NCBI RefSeq assembly: GCF_000956505.1
Contig: NZ_JYIX01000039.1
Span: forward strand, 1-64,000
Direction of reading: 5' to 3'
DNA: 64,000 nucleotides
Source: Microbacterium azadirachtae
Lineage (GTDB): Bacteria; Actinomycetota; Actinomycetes; Actinomycetales; Microbacteriaceae
Shown here: positions 8,406 to 17,195 of the stretch, in pieces
Numbering within the stretch: position 1 is the first letter of the stretch
Layout: each line of letters starts with the position of its first letter
Made by a program: the position numbers and the translations under genes
Notes under the pieces: generated by a model
What the model saw: the letters and a program-made list of their open reading frames with translations, nothing else
Databases searched by the model: none
What the model was told of the DNA's origin: nothing

Positions 8406-11400
8406 GCGCTCCCCCGGGAGCGGGAGGGGCCGGCCGTCGCGCGCGCGGGCAGCCCGGCTCCGAGCCGTGGACGGGGGAGCAGGCGGAGGTACCGATAGCG
8501 CACCGTGCCGGAGAACACGCCCCAGACGAACAGGGCGCGGCCGGCCAGACCGGGCCAGTCGCGTTCGGCGCGCGGACGCGCGGGCATGCGCACGGCCGCG
8601 CCGGCGAGGCGCAGCGCGAGCGCGGGCCAGGGCGGATCCGCGACCTCCGCCTGCACGCGGTACCTGGTCGCGATCAGCACCTTCGCCTGCGCCATCCGCA
8701 CCTGGCGGACGGCGATTTCGGAGCCCTGCGCGCGCAGCCGGTAGGCGAGGCGGGTGTCCTTGGCGAAGGCGACCTCGAGGCCGCGGCGGCGGGCGCGGTA
8801 CCCGAGGTCGAGGTCCTCGAACGACGACGGCAGCGACTGGTCGAACCCTCCGAGCTCGAGGAAGAGCGAGCGGGTGATGCCGAAATTGCCGCCCTGCAGC
8901 ATGGGGAACGGGGTGTCGGTGCGCGGCTGCGGCGCGTGCCAGGGGGCGCCGTCGCCCTCGTCGAGCACGCCGCGCACGGTCTCGATGCCGCCTTCGAAGA
9001 GTTCGGCCGCGGCCGGCACGACCCAGCCGCTCCACAGCCGCGCCGACGCGAAGTTCCGGTAGCCGTGGTCGACCCAGTGCGCGGAGACCACGTCGTCGGC
9101 GTCGCAGAACATCAGCAGATCGGACAGCGCGTGCGCGGCGCCGACGTTGCGTGCGAACGAGGCTCCCCGCTCGGTCGCCGACACGAGCCGGAGCCGAGCG
9201 CGACGCAGGACCGTCGCGCGCACGATGGCCGCCGTGTCGTCCGTCGACGCGTTGTCGACCACGATCACCTCGAAGGGTGGCGCATCGATCTGGGTGTCCA
9301 GCGCGGCGAGCTGCTGCCCGATCGTGGCGGCCCCGTCGAACACGGGGATGATCACGCTGACGACCGGCGCGTCCTGCGTCTCCTCGGCATCCGGTACGGC
9401 GATGGAGGCGGCTGCGAGGAGTTCCGGTGCGATCGTCCGGGCCTCCGGGGGCCTTCCGAGCAACCTGTAGCGCACGTGCCCGTCCAGGGTTCCCCATGCC
9501 CATCCGAGCGCCCGCGCCGCGTTGTCGCGCTTCTCGGGTCGGAACAGCTCCGGCACGTGGCGCCAGGCCCGGAACACGTCGCCGAACGCCCCGCGGCCCG
9601 ACAGCGCGTCGAGCTCCGCGCCGTCGCGGTGACGGATCCACAGCAGCACCCTCGTCCTGGCCGAGTGGTAGTACTGCCGCGCGCGGCCGCGCAGGGTGGA
9701 CCGCTGGCGATAGGAGACGACGGCGGTCGGCGCATACGCGAGCGTCCCGCCGGAGTGCTGCAGGCGCCAGCTGAAGTCGACCTCGTCATGACCGCGGCGG
9801 AAGCTCTCGTCGAAACCGGCGATGCCGAGCGCGGCCGATCTGCGCACCCCGAGGTTCGCCCCCGTCGCGTAGGGCAGGTGCCCCAGCACGGAACCCAGCC
9901 CGGCGGACTCGCCCGCGGCGGTCGAGCGGCCGCCGCGGTCCTCGACGTGGATGAGCCGGCCTCCGACGAGGTCGGCCGAGGCGAGTGCCTGCACCATGGC
10001 GCGAGCCCAGCCGTCGTGCACCTCGTCGTCGTGGTCGCACAGCAGCACGGCCTCGGTACGCGCGGCGAGCAGCCCCGCATTGCGCGCGTGGTTCACGCCG
10101 ACCCTGGCCCCGGCGTCGATGACGCGCAGATCGGCGAAGTCGCCTCGGTACGCCAGAGCCACCTGAGCCGTGCGGTCGCGCGACCCGTTGTCCGCGATCA
10201 CGACGTCGAGCCCTCCGGCGATGTCCTGGCGCGCCAGCGCGGAGAGCTGTCGCGCGATGCCGTGCTCGCCGTCTCGCACGGGGATGACGACCGTCGCGAG
10301 TGGACGATCCGCGGATCCTGCGGAGAGGGGCGTCGCCGGATCCGCGAGGGGGCCGGCTCCGGACGAGCCCGTGAGCCCGTAGAGGCCGGCGACCCGGCGG
10401 GCGAATGCGTGCTCGGAATAGGTCTCGGTCGCCCACGTCCGCCAGGGTGCCGCGGCCCGGCGGGCGGAGGCCGGATCCCGCAGCGCCTCGACCAGCGCGT
10501 CCGCGAACCCTGCGGCGGTCTCCTGCGCCTCCGGGAGATGCTCGGCATCGCCGATCCCCTCGAACGCGACCGCGGTGCCCACCACGGGAACGCCGCGCAC
10601 GAGCGCCTCGACGACCTTGAACTTCACGCCGGCGCCGACCCAGAGCGGGGCGACGACCGCGGCGGCGCTCGCGTACAGCGGATCGAGGTCGTCCACGAAC
10701 CCGAGCATCCCGATCCCCGGCGTCGCTCCGTACTCTGCGCGCTGCGCATCGGTCGCCTGCCCGGCCACTCGCAGTTCGGCATCGGGCACCCTGGCCCGCA
10801 CGAGCGGCCACACCTGGTCGGCGAACCACTGCAGCGCCTCGCGATTCTCCCCGCGATGCATCGGCCCCACGAAGAGTGCGAACGGCGGTGCATCGTCCGG
10901 CGCGCCCCCCGGCGCGGAGGGCGCCGCAACGGCGGCGAGCGGCGGGAGCATCACCTCGACGCGCTCCGACCGCGGCAGCAGCGCACGATCCTTCTCGCTG
11001 AACACGATGGTCGCGTCCGCGAGCGCGACAGTGCGCGCTTCGATCCGCCGGGCGAGGATCGTCGCGGTCCCGAAGCGCACCCTGGCGCGCCAGGATCCGC
11101 TCCGCCGCCTCTGCCGGCGCAGGCCCTGGCTGGCGACGTCGTGCAGCGTCGCGATCCGTCTGGCACCGGCGGCGACATCGTGGCGCAGAGCCGGGAGCAG
11201 GGCCGCCATCGTCGGCCACTGCACGTCGAGCACGTCCGCCGACGCCAGCGCCGCCCTGGCACCGGGATCGCGGCGGATCGCGGCCAGGAGCCCGCGCGGA
11301 GCCCTGATCGGCGCGAGGCGACGGGTGACGCTGCTCACGGATGCCCGCAGGCCTCTCAGCGGCGCCGCCGGCGGCAGCAGGATCACTCCGTATCCGTCGG

Positions 11401-11626
11401 CATCCGCCAGCGCCCTGCGACCTTCCGGCGAATCCTGGACGATCACGGTGACCGCCGCCCCGCCGTCGCGCAGTTCGCGCACGAGCCTCATCAGATACGC
11501 GGCCCCGGCGTTGTCCGCCCGCAGCGTCGGCGCCTCCTGCGCGACGATCACGATCCGCGGCCCGCCCGGCGCCTCACCTCGCGACGGCGAGCGCGCTCCG
11601 TGCCGGTGATCGCTGGGGGTGCGCAC
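8402..11626 (-). CDS. Three-domain glycosyltransferase fusion (GT4-GT2-GT2)
   Basis: About 1074 residues. Residues ~20-415 are a GT4 unit (ALFVGPMHRGENREAL, then GAGVKFKVVEALVRGVPVVG at the donor site). Two GT2 units follow: one from LATVVIPVRDGEHG (~440) with DHDDEVHD and GHDEVDFSWRLQ, and one from VVSVIIPVFDGAATIG (~755) with FCDADDVVSAHW and SFEDLDLGYRARR. The DXD and ED motifs look intact in both. A TATGCT -10 box six bases upstream favours GTG 11626 over GTG 11632, two codons earlier. First gene of a coupled operon with the GT11 and GT2 genes. Probably builds a three-sugar segment, which is inference. Confidence 0.88.
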   Translation of the reverse strand: MRTPSDHRHGARSPSRGEAPGGPRIVIVAQEAPTLRADNAGAAYLMRLVRELRDGGAAVTVIVQDSPEGRRALADADGYGVILLPPAAPLRGLRASVSSVTRRLAPIRAPRGLLAAIRRDPGARAALASADVLDVQWPTMAALLPALRHDVAAGARRIATLHDVASQGLRRQRRRSGSWRARVRFGTATILARRIEARTVALADATIVFSEKDRALLPRSERVEVMLPPLAAVAAPSAPGGAPDDAPPFALFVGPMHRGENREALQWFADQVWPLVRARVPDAELRVAGQATDAQRAEYGATPGIGMLGFVDDLDPLYASAAAVVAPLWVGAGVKFKVVEALVRGVPVVGTAVAFEGIGDAEHLPEAQETAAGFADALVEALRDPASARRAAAPWRTWATETYSEHAFARRVAGLYGLTGSSGAGPLADPATPLSAGSADRPLATVVIPVRDGEHGIARQLSALARQDIAGGLDVVIADNGSRDRTAQVALAYRGDFADLRVIDAGARVGVNHARNAGLLAARTEAVLLCDHDDEVHDGWARAMVQALASADLVGGRLIHVEDRGGRSTAAGESAGLGSVLGHLPYATGANLGVRRSAALGIAGFDESFRRGHDEVDFSWRLQHSGGTLAYAPTAVVSYRQRSTLRGRARQYYHSARTRVLLWIRHRDGAELDALSGRGAFGDVFRAWRHVPELFRPEKRDNAARALGWAWGTLDGHVRYRLLGRPPEARTIAPELLAAASIAVPDAEETQDAPVVSVIIPVFDGAATIGQQLAALDTQIDAPPFEVIVVDNASTDDTAAIVRATVLRRARLRLVSATERGASFARNVGAAHALSDLLMFCDADDVVSAHWVDHGYRNFASARLWSGWVVPAAAELFEGGIETVRGVLDEGDGAPWHAPQPRTDTPFPMLQGGNFGITRSLFLELGGFDQSLPSSFEDLDLGYRARRRGLEVAFAKDTRLAYRLRAQGSEIAVRQVRMAQAKVLIATRYRVQAEVADPPWPALALRLAGAAVRMPARPRAERDWPGLAGRALFVWGVFSGTVRYRYLRLLPRPRLGAGLPARATAGPSRSRGSA

Positions 11627-11761
11627 GCTCACAGCATAGTGAGCGCCCCGACGATGGGTTCCGGAGCCGCCGCCGGCAGGATCCGGACGGCTCCCGAGCG
11701 GGACGACGGCGGAATCGTCGCCGATACGATGTCAGCACCGCAGAAGGGAAAGGGGCGGCGC

Positions 11762-12661
11762 ATGACGGTGGATCCGGAGGCGCGCGTGGCCGTGATCATC
11801 CCTGTGTTCGATTCCGGCACGACCCTGCCCGAGACCCTGGACTCCGTGTTCGCGCAGACGCACCCTGCTCTCGAGATCATGGTCGTCGACGACGGCTCCA
11901 CGGATCCCCTCACGCTGCATGTGCTCGATGCGCTCCGCGAAGACGGCAGGGTGCGGGTCATCCGGCAGGACAACGCCGGCCCGTCGGCCGCGCGCAACGC
12001 GGGCATCTCCGCGAGCAGCGCCCGCTACTTCATGCCCGTGGACAGCGACGACCGGATCGCTTCGAGCTACATCGCCGAGGCCGTCGAGGTGCTCGAGGAA
12101 CGTCCCGACGTCCCGCTCGTCTATGCCAGAGCGGAGCTGTTCGGGCGGTACACGGGCCGATGGCGGCTCCCCGACTTCGACTGGGCAGGATTCCTGATCC
12201 ACAATCAGATCTTCCCGTCCGCGCTGTTCCGGCGCACGGACTGGGCAGCCATCGGCGGGTACGACGAGTCGATGCGCCGAGGTCGGGAGGACCACGATTT
12301 CGTGATGCGGGTGCTGGCGCGCGGTGGCGAGCCGTTTCGCCTCGACGCCGTGCGGTTCTTCTACCGCATCGGCGCCGACGGCTCCTCCGTCAACTCGAGC
12401 ATGGATCGTGAGGATCTGATCGCAGCGCATTCCCAGATCTTCCGCAACAGCACCCAGGCGTACGCGGACCACGCGGAGGACCTGTTCCGCTTCATCTTCG
12501 ATCAGCACGACCAGGTTGCGGATCTGCGGTTCCGGTACGCGGCGCTCGAGCGCCTGCGCGTTCGATTCCCGCGCATCGTGTCGGCCGGGAAACGGGTGCG
12601 CGACGGCGTGCGCAGGATCGGTCGTGGACGGCGCAGAGACGACGGAATCGGGCATCTATGA
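11762..12661 (+). CDS. Glycosyltransferase family 2
   Basis: 299 residues with VAVIIPVFDSGTTL, MVVDDGSTDP, PVDSDDRI (DXD) and MRRGREDHDFVMR (ED), all canonical for GT2. It diverges from the three-domain fusion gene. The start at ATG 11762 is supported by a purine-rich AGAAGGGAAAGG ribosome-binding site and by a TACGAT -10 box at 11725-11730 that overlaps the only in-frame upstream ATG (11729). The basic C-terminal tail (RRIGRGRRRDD) may help it bind the membrane surface. It stands alone, followed by a long leader before the first exported-protein gene. Confidence 0.87.
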   Translation: MTVDPEARVAVIIPVFDSGTTLPETLDSVFAQTHPALEIMVVDDGSTDPLTLHVLDALREDGRVRVIRQDNAGPSAARNAGISASSARYFMPVDSDDRIASSYIAEAVEVLEERPDVPLVYARAELFGRYTGRWRLPDFDWAGFLIHNQIFPSALFRRTDWAAIGGYDESMRRGREDHDFVMRVLARGGEPFRLDAVRFFYRIGADGSSVNSSMDREDLIAAHSQIFRNSTQAYADHAEDLFRFIFDQHDQVADLRFRYAALERLRVRFPRIVSAGKRVRDGVRRIGRGRRRDDGIGHL

Positions 12662-12774
12662 CGCGGTTTGCTCAAACTTTTGAACGGCTCGCCGGGAGTT
12701 TGTCGAGAGCGGCATAGGAGGTGTACCGTTCGTTTGGCCCTGTCCGAGGGCCTTGTTGATCTGGGGAGAACAAC

Positions 12775-13722
12775 ATGCTGGGGAAATCTTTCATCGCGCC
12801 CGAAAATAGTGGCAACGCTGCCACGGACCGGGCCGGAATCAAACGCAGGACCGTCATCAAAGGCGCTGCCTGGTCGGTGCCGGTCATCGCTGCCGCATTC
12901 GCTGCACCGATGGCTGCGGCGTCAGGCTGCACCTCGCAGCAGCTGCCGAACAAGAGCTCCGCGTTCGTACGCGGAGTGCCTAGCCCGAACACCGGCACGA
13001 ACGGCTACCACGGGCTCGGCAACGTGCCAGGCCTGTGGTGGGAGTGGCCCGACGGGACCTACTCGAGCACCATCCAGGACGTGCCCGCGAACTACGTCAC
13101 CTACACGCGCACCTGGCCTGTCACGGTCACTCCAGGGAGTCCCGTGAACATCTCGGGCACCGTTCAGGCCAACTTCGGCAGCAACTCCATGCCTGCCTCC
13201 AGGCCTGCCGGCCTGCTCGTGCAGACGAGCCTCGACGGCCTCACCTGGACGTCGTACTCAACCGCCTCCTTTGTCACGCGGTCGGGCATGGGCGCCGTGG
13301 GAACCACTGCGCTTCCCATCAACAACGGCAGCGGAAATTCGACCACCTGCGTCCCGGCAGGGCCGACGCCGATCACGTGGGGCCACTCCGCGTGGAACTC
13401 GTGGTCGCAGGCCAGCGTCACGGCCGGAACCTTCGACGGATGGCCGGAGTTCCAGAACCTGCACACCGGCGTACAGACGGGACCGGCCGTGCAGGGGATC
13501 AACTTCTCCGATCAGATGACCTACGTGCTCACGGTCGTCCCGCCGACCTCGACCATCTACGTGCGCTACGTCAACTTCATCGCCCCGTTGACCGGCGGCA
13601 CACGTAGCGTGACCGTGAACGGCCAGACCATCCAGCGCACAAGCGATGACATCGGCATCACAGACCCGTTCATCTCGTGTGCGGCCGCGGGCACACTCCC
13701 CAGCGTCGGTCAGACCTGCTGA
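12775..13722 (+). CDS. Exported protein with Tat-type signal and WSVP core
   Basis: 315 residues. The signal region KRRTVIKGAAWSVPVIAAAF followed by APMAAAS has the twin-arginine motif (RRxVIK) and an AxA cleavage site near residue 45. The mature ~270 residues are rich in Ser, Thr, Gly, Asn and aromatics with alternating hydrophobic positions, suggesting an all-beta secreted protein; a few cysteines (CTSQQ, TTCVPAG, FISCAAAG, GQTC) could form disulphides. Product unrecognised. The signal core is shared with three other genes in this window at 17196, 25231 and 47250. A GGGGAGAAC ribosome-binding site precedes ATG 12775. No C-terminal anchor, so it is released or wall-associated by other means. 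Confidence 0.82.
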   Translation: MLGKSFIAPENSGNAATDRAGIKRRTVIKGAAWSVPVIAAAFAAPMAAASGCTSQQLPNKSSAFVRGVPSPNTGTNGYHGLGNVPGLWWEWPDGTYSSTIQDVPANYVTYTRTWPVTVTPGSPVNISGTVQANFGSNSMPASRPAGLLVQTSLDGLTWTSYSTASFVTRSGMGAVGTTALPINNGSGNSTTCVPAGPTPITWGHSAWNSWSQASVTAGTFDGWPEFQNLHTGVQTGPAVQGINFSDQMTYVLTVVPPTSTIYVRYVNFIAPLTGGTRSVTVNGQTIQRTSDDIGITDPFISCAAAGTLPSVGQTC

Positions 13723-13822
13723 CCGGTCATGCGGTGGGCCACCGACTCCGCAAGATCGGTGTGCTGACGGCACAGGTGGACGCCGAGCGGGGCGGCCATC
13801 GCCTCCGACCGGGAGCGACGGG

Positions 13823-14863
13823 TCAGGGGTCGGTGCGTGCGCGCCCCGCGATCTCGACCAGGTGCGCCACACGGCGGGCGGCGACGGACTCGAACGGCTC
13901 GAACCCGCTGAGGGCGCGCGTGCGCACGGCGTCGAGCTGCTCCGGACCCACCGATCGGATCCGATGCGCGAGCGCCTTCGCGTCCCGCTCCGCCCAGCCC
14001 AGACCCTCGGCGGCCAGCCGGGGCCAGGTGGCGTTCTGCACGCCCACCACGGGCACGCCGCAGCCGAGCGCTTCGTAGTACGTGCCGGAGGGATCGCCCT
14101 GCGGATGCGGGAGGAGGGCGAGATCGACCTCCTCCCGCATCCTCGACTTCCAGGTCTCGAAGTCGAGGAAGCCCTCGAACCGCACGTTCGATGGCGCGGC
14201 GCGCTGCAGGTCCGCGCGCAGCTCTCCGTCGCCGAGCAGGAGGAACTCGACCTCCGGCAGCAGCCGGGCGACCTCGAGAACCGTTCCGGGGCCCTTCACC
14301 GCCGTCAGCCGCCCGGAGAACGCGACGCGCAGAGGGCGTTCGCCGCGCCATGTCGGCCGTTCCATCGCGGCGGTGAGGTCGGCGCGGCGGATCCGGTGGT
14401 CCCGGAAGAGGAGCGGCCGCGGGCTCAGCGCGGCGTACGCGTCCCATGCGGCGTAGCCGTTGCACTGCAGCCCCGCGGCCCGGCGGGCGACGTCTCGGTA
14501 GGCGCGTTCGCGGCGCAGCTGGCCGAGGGCGATCCGGGCGCGATCGATCGCGCCTTCGGCCGTGAGGTGCTGCTGCTCGAGGCGGATCCGGCGGTCGAAC
14601 TCGGCCGTGAAAACGGTGGGGGCCACCTCCGTCAGCCACCCGAACTCCGGGCGGTGCAGCGCGAGCACGACATCCGGGGCGAGGGCTCGCACGGAGGCGG
14701 CGGAGGGCGCGGGCTCGGCGACGACCCGCACGCGCTCGGGGGCTGCGATGCCGGCCTCCGGGGCCACGGCAACGACGTCGCCCGGCCACGTCGTCGCGAA
14801 CTCGGAGAGCCCCTCGACGGCTTTCGCGTCGAGCGGGCCGGGGGAGACGTAGACCAGGCGCAC
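13823..14863 (-). CDS. Glycosyltransferase, GT4-like
   Basis: 346-residue GT-B enzyme. The N-terminal lobe is short and divergent; the C-terminal lobe is clear, with LRVAFSGRLTAVKGPGTVLEVA, FLLLGDGELRADLQRA and GTYYEALGCGVPVVGV, the donor-binding EX7E region. GTG 14863 is the only reasonable start (RLVYVSPGPLDAKAV). It is transcribed against its neighbours and stands alone between an exported-protein gene and a LuxR regulator. Likely part of the same surface-glycan pathway as the operons upstream; substrate unknown. Confidence 0.83.
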   Translation of the reverse strand: MRLVYVSPGPLDAKAVEGLSEFATTWPGDVVAVAPEAGIAAPERVRVVAEPAPSAASVRALAPDVVLALHRPEFGWLTEVAPTVFTAEFDRRIRLEQQHLTAEGAIDRARIALGQLRRERAYRDVARRAAGLQCNGYAAWDAYAALSPRPLLFRDHRIRRADLTAAMERPTWRGERPLRVAFSGRLTAVKGPGTVLEVARLLPEVEFLLLGDGELRADLQRAAPSNVRFEGFLDFETWKSRMREEVDLALLPHPQGDPSGTYYEALGCGVPVVGVQNATWPRLAAEGLGWAERDAKALAHRIRSVGPEQLDAVRTRALSGFEPFESVAARRVAHLVEIAGRARTDP

Positions 14864-15012
14864 GCGACCATCGTCACACGCAGGAGCGGTATGCGCGACA
14901 GGAACGTGCGCGGCGCGACCACCGCCGCCTCACCGCATGGGGCGACAGATCAGGAAGCCCTGGGTATGCTCGGCGTCACGGTCCCCGCGGGCCGTGAACG
15001 GGGTGAGGGGCA

Positions 15013-16509
15013 GTGCGAGACATCGCCGGGCGAGCCACTGCGGCCTGGCTCGCCGGGGATGCGGATGAGCTGATCCGCCTCATGGCCACGCGCTCGATCG
15101 AGCTGTGGTTCACCGTGCCGCCCGAGGACCTCTCGCGGATGATCTCGGACCTTCCGCCCGATCGCCTGCGGCTCAGCCCCGAGGCCGCCCTCGCCTCGCG
15201 ACTGCTCGCGCCGGGACTGCTGCAGGACCCGTCCGGCTTCTCGGTCGGGCGGCGGGACGACCTGCCTCCCCACCTGCGCCGGTGGATGGCGCTGGTGGAG
15301 GGATGGCAGGCGCGGCTCGGCGGAGATCTCGAGACCGCGTACGAGGTGCTGATCGGGCTGCCCGAGATCACCGAGGCGGATCCGACGCTCGTGGATCCCA
15401 CCCGCGGTGTGCGCAGCCTGTTCCTGAACCAGGCCGCGCTCACGGCCGCCCTGTCCGGACGCTTCCGCGAGGCGCTCGCGCTGTATCAGCGCGCGCTCTG
15501 CGTGCAGCCGGTCACGGATCTGACGTTCCTCTCCCGCGAGGCCCACCTCCGCTCCGCGCTGATCCACGGAATCTACGGAACGCCGGACGCCGCCGTCGCG
15601 CACCTCACCGAGGCGCAGCGCCTCGTGCGATCGCCGAGCTGGGTCGAGCCGCAGCTCGACGCGGAGCAGCGCTTCGTCGAGGCCTTCCTCCGGGAAGGGG
15701 AGCCGGAGCGCTCCTTCGCCGAGATCCTCCAGCTCACCTACGCGCGGATGGGTGAGATCTGGCCTCTGCAGCTGCTCGCCCTGCACCGGGCCGGGGTGCT
15801 CGCGGAGCGCCGTGTCGACAGCCGGGAGCGCATCGAGGCCCTGCTCTTCGCGGGCCTCGGCGCGGGATCATCCGGTCTGCCCGGATCCGTCCCGCAGTCG
15901 CTGCTCGCCCTCGATTCGCTGCTGAGCGGCAACATCCCGAGGGCGAGGGAGGAGGCGCGTGCGGTCGCCGACGGCAGCTGGCCGTCCCGCGTCGTCCTCG
16001 ACCTCATCCGCATCGCCTCTGGAGCGACCAAGACCGCGATCGCCGACCTGAACGCCGCAGCCCCGCAGACGGCGGGCCTCCGGCAGGCCGATCGTCAGCG
16101 CACGATGCTCCTCGCCCTGGCGCAACACCTCAGCGGGAACGCGCTCGCCGCCTCGGCGGCGGTCGAGCGCATGAGCCTGCTCAACCTCGAGTCGGGGCAG
16201 CACGAGGTCGCGGTGCTCCGCATGCTCTCCCCACGTCTGCTCGGCACGCTCGGAGAGTTCGTCCCCGGTCTGCTCGCCCACGGCGCGGCGGGCCCGCGTC
16301 CCGGAGTTCTGGACGATCCCCGTCTCACCACGCACGAGCTCGACGTGCTGGCCGGCCTCGCCCGCGGCGAGACCAGGGGACAGATCGCGTCGTCGCTGTT
16401 CCGCTCCGTGAACACGGTGAAGACGCACCAGCGATCCCTGTACCGCAAGCTCGGGGTCGCGTCGGGGCGCGAGGCCGTGCTGCGCGCCACAGCGCTCGGC
16501 TACCTCTGA
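15013..16509 (+). CDS. LuxR-family transcriptional regulator
   Basis: 498 residues. The C-terminal ~65 residues form a LuxR/GerE helix-turn-helix: LTTHELDVLAGLARGETRGQ then NTVKTHQRSLYRKLGVASG. The long N-terminal part is alpha-helical with repeat-like Leu/Ala spacing (REALALYQRALCVQ), resembling the TPR-like sensor region of MalT-type regulators, but no ATPase Walker motif is visible. GTG 15013 is preceded by GTGAGGGGCA. It lies between two exported-protein genes sharing a signal core (12775 and 17196), so it may control them; that link is inferred from position only. Confidence 0.85.
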   Translation: MRDIAGRATAAWLAGDADELIRLMATRSIELWFTVPPEDLSRMISDLPPDRLRLSPEAALASRLLAPGLLQDPSGFSVGRRDDLPPHLRRWMALVEGWQARLGGDLETAYEVLIGLPEITEADPTLVDPTRGVRSLFLNQAALTAALSGRFREALALYQRALCVQPVTDLTFLSREAHLRSALIHGIYGTPDAAVAHLTEAQRLVRSPSWVEPQLDAEQRFVEAFLREGEPERSFAEILQLTYARMGEIWPLQLLALHRAGVLAERRVDSRERIEALLFAGLGAGSSGLPGSVPQSLLALDSLLSGNIPRAREEARAVADGSWPSRVVLDLIRIASGATKTAIADLNAAAPQTAGLRQADRQRTMLLALAQHLSGNALAASAAVERMSLLNLESGQHEVAVLRMLSPRLLGTLGEFVPGLLAHGAAGPRPGVLDDPRLTTHELDVLAGLARGETRGQIASSLFRSVNTVKTHQRSLYRKLGVASGREAVLRATALGYL

Positions 16510-16716
16510 CAGCGCCGCGCGCTCGTGCCGGCCGTGCCGAGGGGTGACGCCGGGGGTGATTTCGACCCGGGTGAAGACGGTTCCCAGCTTTTCACCGTTG
16601 AATGAGGATGCCGCGGCCACCCGAAGCCGTCGGCGATCATGACCCGTCGCGGGCTTCCGAGCCCTGCGACGGGGCCCCTGGGGAGGGGATCTGCAGAGGG
16701 GAAGTGCGCGTTGCTG

Positions 16717-17031
16717 ATGAACGCGAAGGGCGGTGGTCGACGTGCGATCCTGCCGGGCGGCGGTGTCGAAGGCGGGGGGACGCCGGCAGGCCAGGGAGCC
16801 GAGGCCGCGGCTCAGGAATCCGATGCCGAGGACGAGCCGGGGCTCGTCGCGCCGGAAGGATCCGAGCCCGGATGGCCGTCCGACGACGAGGCCCTCGAGG
16901 ATGTGCGACCGGTGGTGCTGGGCGCCGCATGGAGGCTGCCCGTGGTCCTCCTGGCCATGGACGGCACCGAGGAGGCGGGCCTCGACCTGCAGTTCGATCC
17001 CGAGACGGGGGAGCCTCTCGCCGAGGAGTGA
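16717..17031 (+). CDS. Small acidic hypothetical protein
   Basis: 104 residues, not recognised. The frame has strong G/C third-position bias from about 16790 onward, as in real genes here. The N-terminal half is Gly/Ala/Glu-rich and probably disordered; the last 45 residues (from EDVRPVVLGAAWRLP to LDLQFDPETGEPLAEE) look folded and end in an acidic tail. ATG 16717 is chosen; TTG 16711 sits better relative to GAGGGGAAG and an in-frame ATG at 16639 would extend it by 26 residues, so the start is uncertain. It precedes the second exported-protein gene and may belong with it. Confidence 0.5.
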   Translation: MNAKGGGRRAILPGGGVEGGGTPAGQGAEAAAQESDAEDEPGLVAPEGSEPGWPSDDEALEDVRPVVLGAAWRLPVVLLAMDGTEEAGLDLQFDPETGEPLAEE

Positions 17032-17069
17032 GCTATCGATATATCACATTTCGAGCGAATCACCGCATC

Positions 17070-17102
17070 GGCCTTTGTCCGGCGCGTCGGCTGTGCGATA
17101 AT
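17070..17102 (+). promoter_or_regulatory. Putative sigma-A-type promoter of the 17196 exported-protein gene
   Basis: TTGTCC at 17075-17080 and GATAAT at 17097-17102 are separated by 16 bases, with TGTG just ahead of the -10 box. The AT-rich stretch just upstream (17032-17050) stands out in this GC-rich sequence. It would give a leader of roughly 85 bases ending in a GGAGGAG ribosome-binding site. Confidence 0.5.
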
Positions 17103-17195
17103 TCTCGTGCACGACGGAGCCTCCCGGGTCCGCCGTGCTCGCCCGCCGTCTTCTGGGGATTCGGGTGATGGGACAACCCGGAGGAGCGACTTATC

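Noticed and set aside
8936..11761. Plus-strand frame continuous with the GT2 gene at 11762
   Set aside because: The first ~940 codons are antisense to the three-domain glycosyltransferase and show no family. The -10 box, ribosome-binding site and GT2 domain place the real start at 11762.
16639..16716. N-terminal extension of the small acidic protein from ATG 16639
   Set aside because: Coding bias is weak in this part and no ribosome-binding site precedes ATG 16639; kept as an alternative start only.
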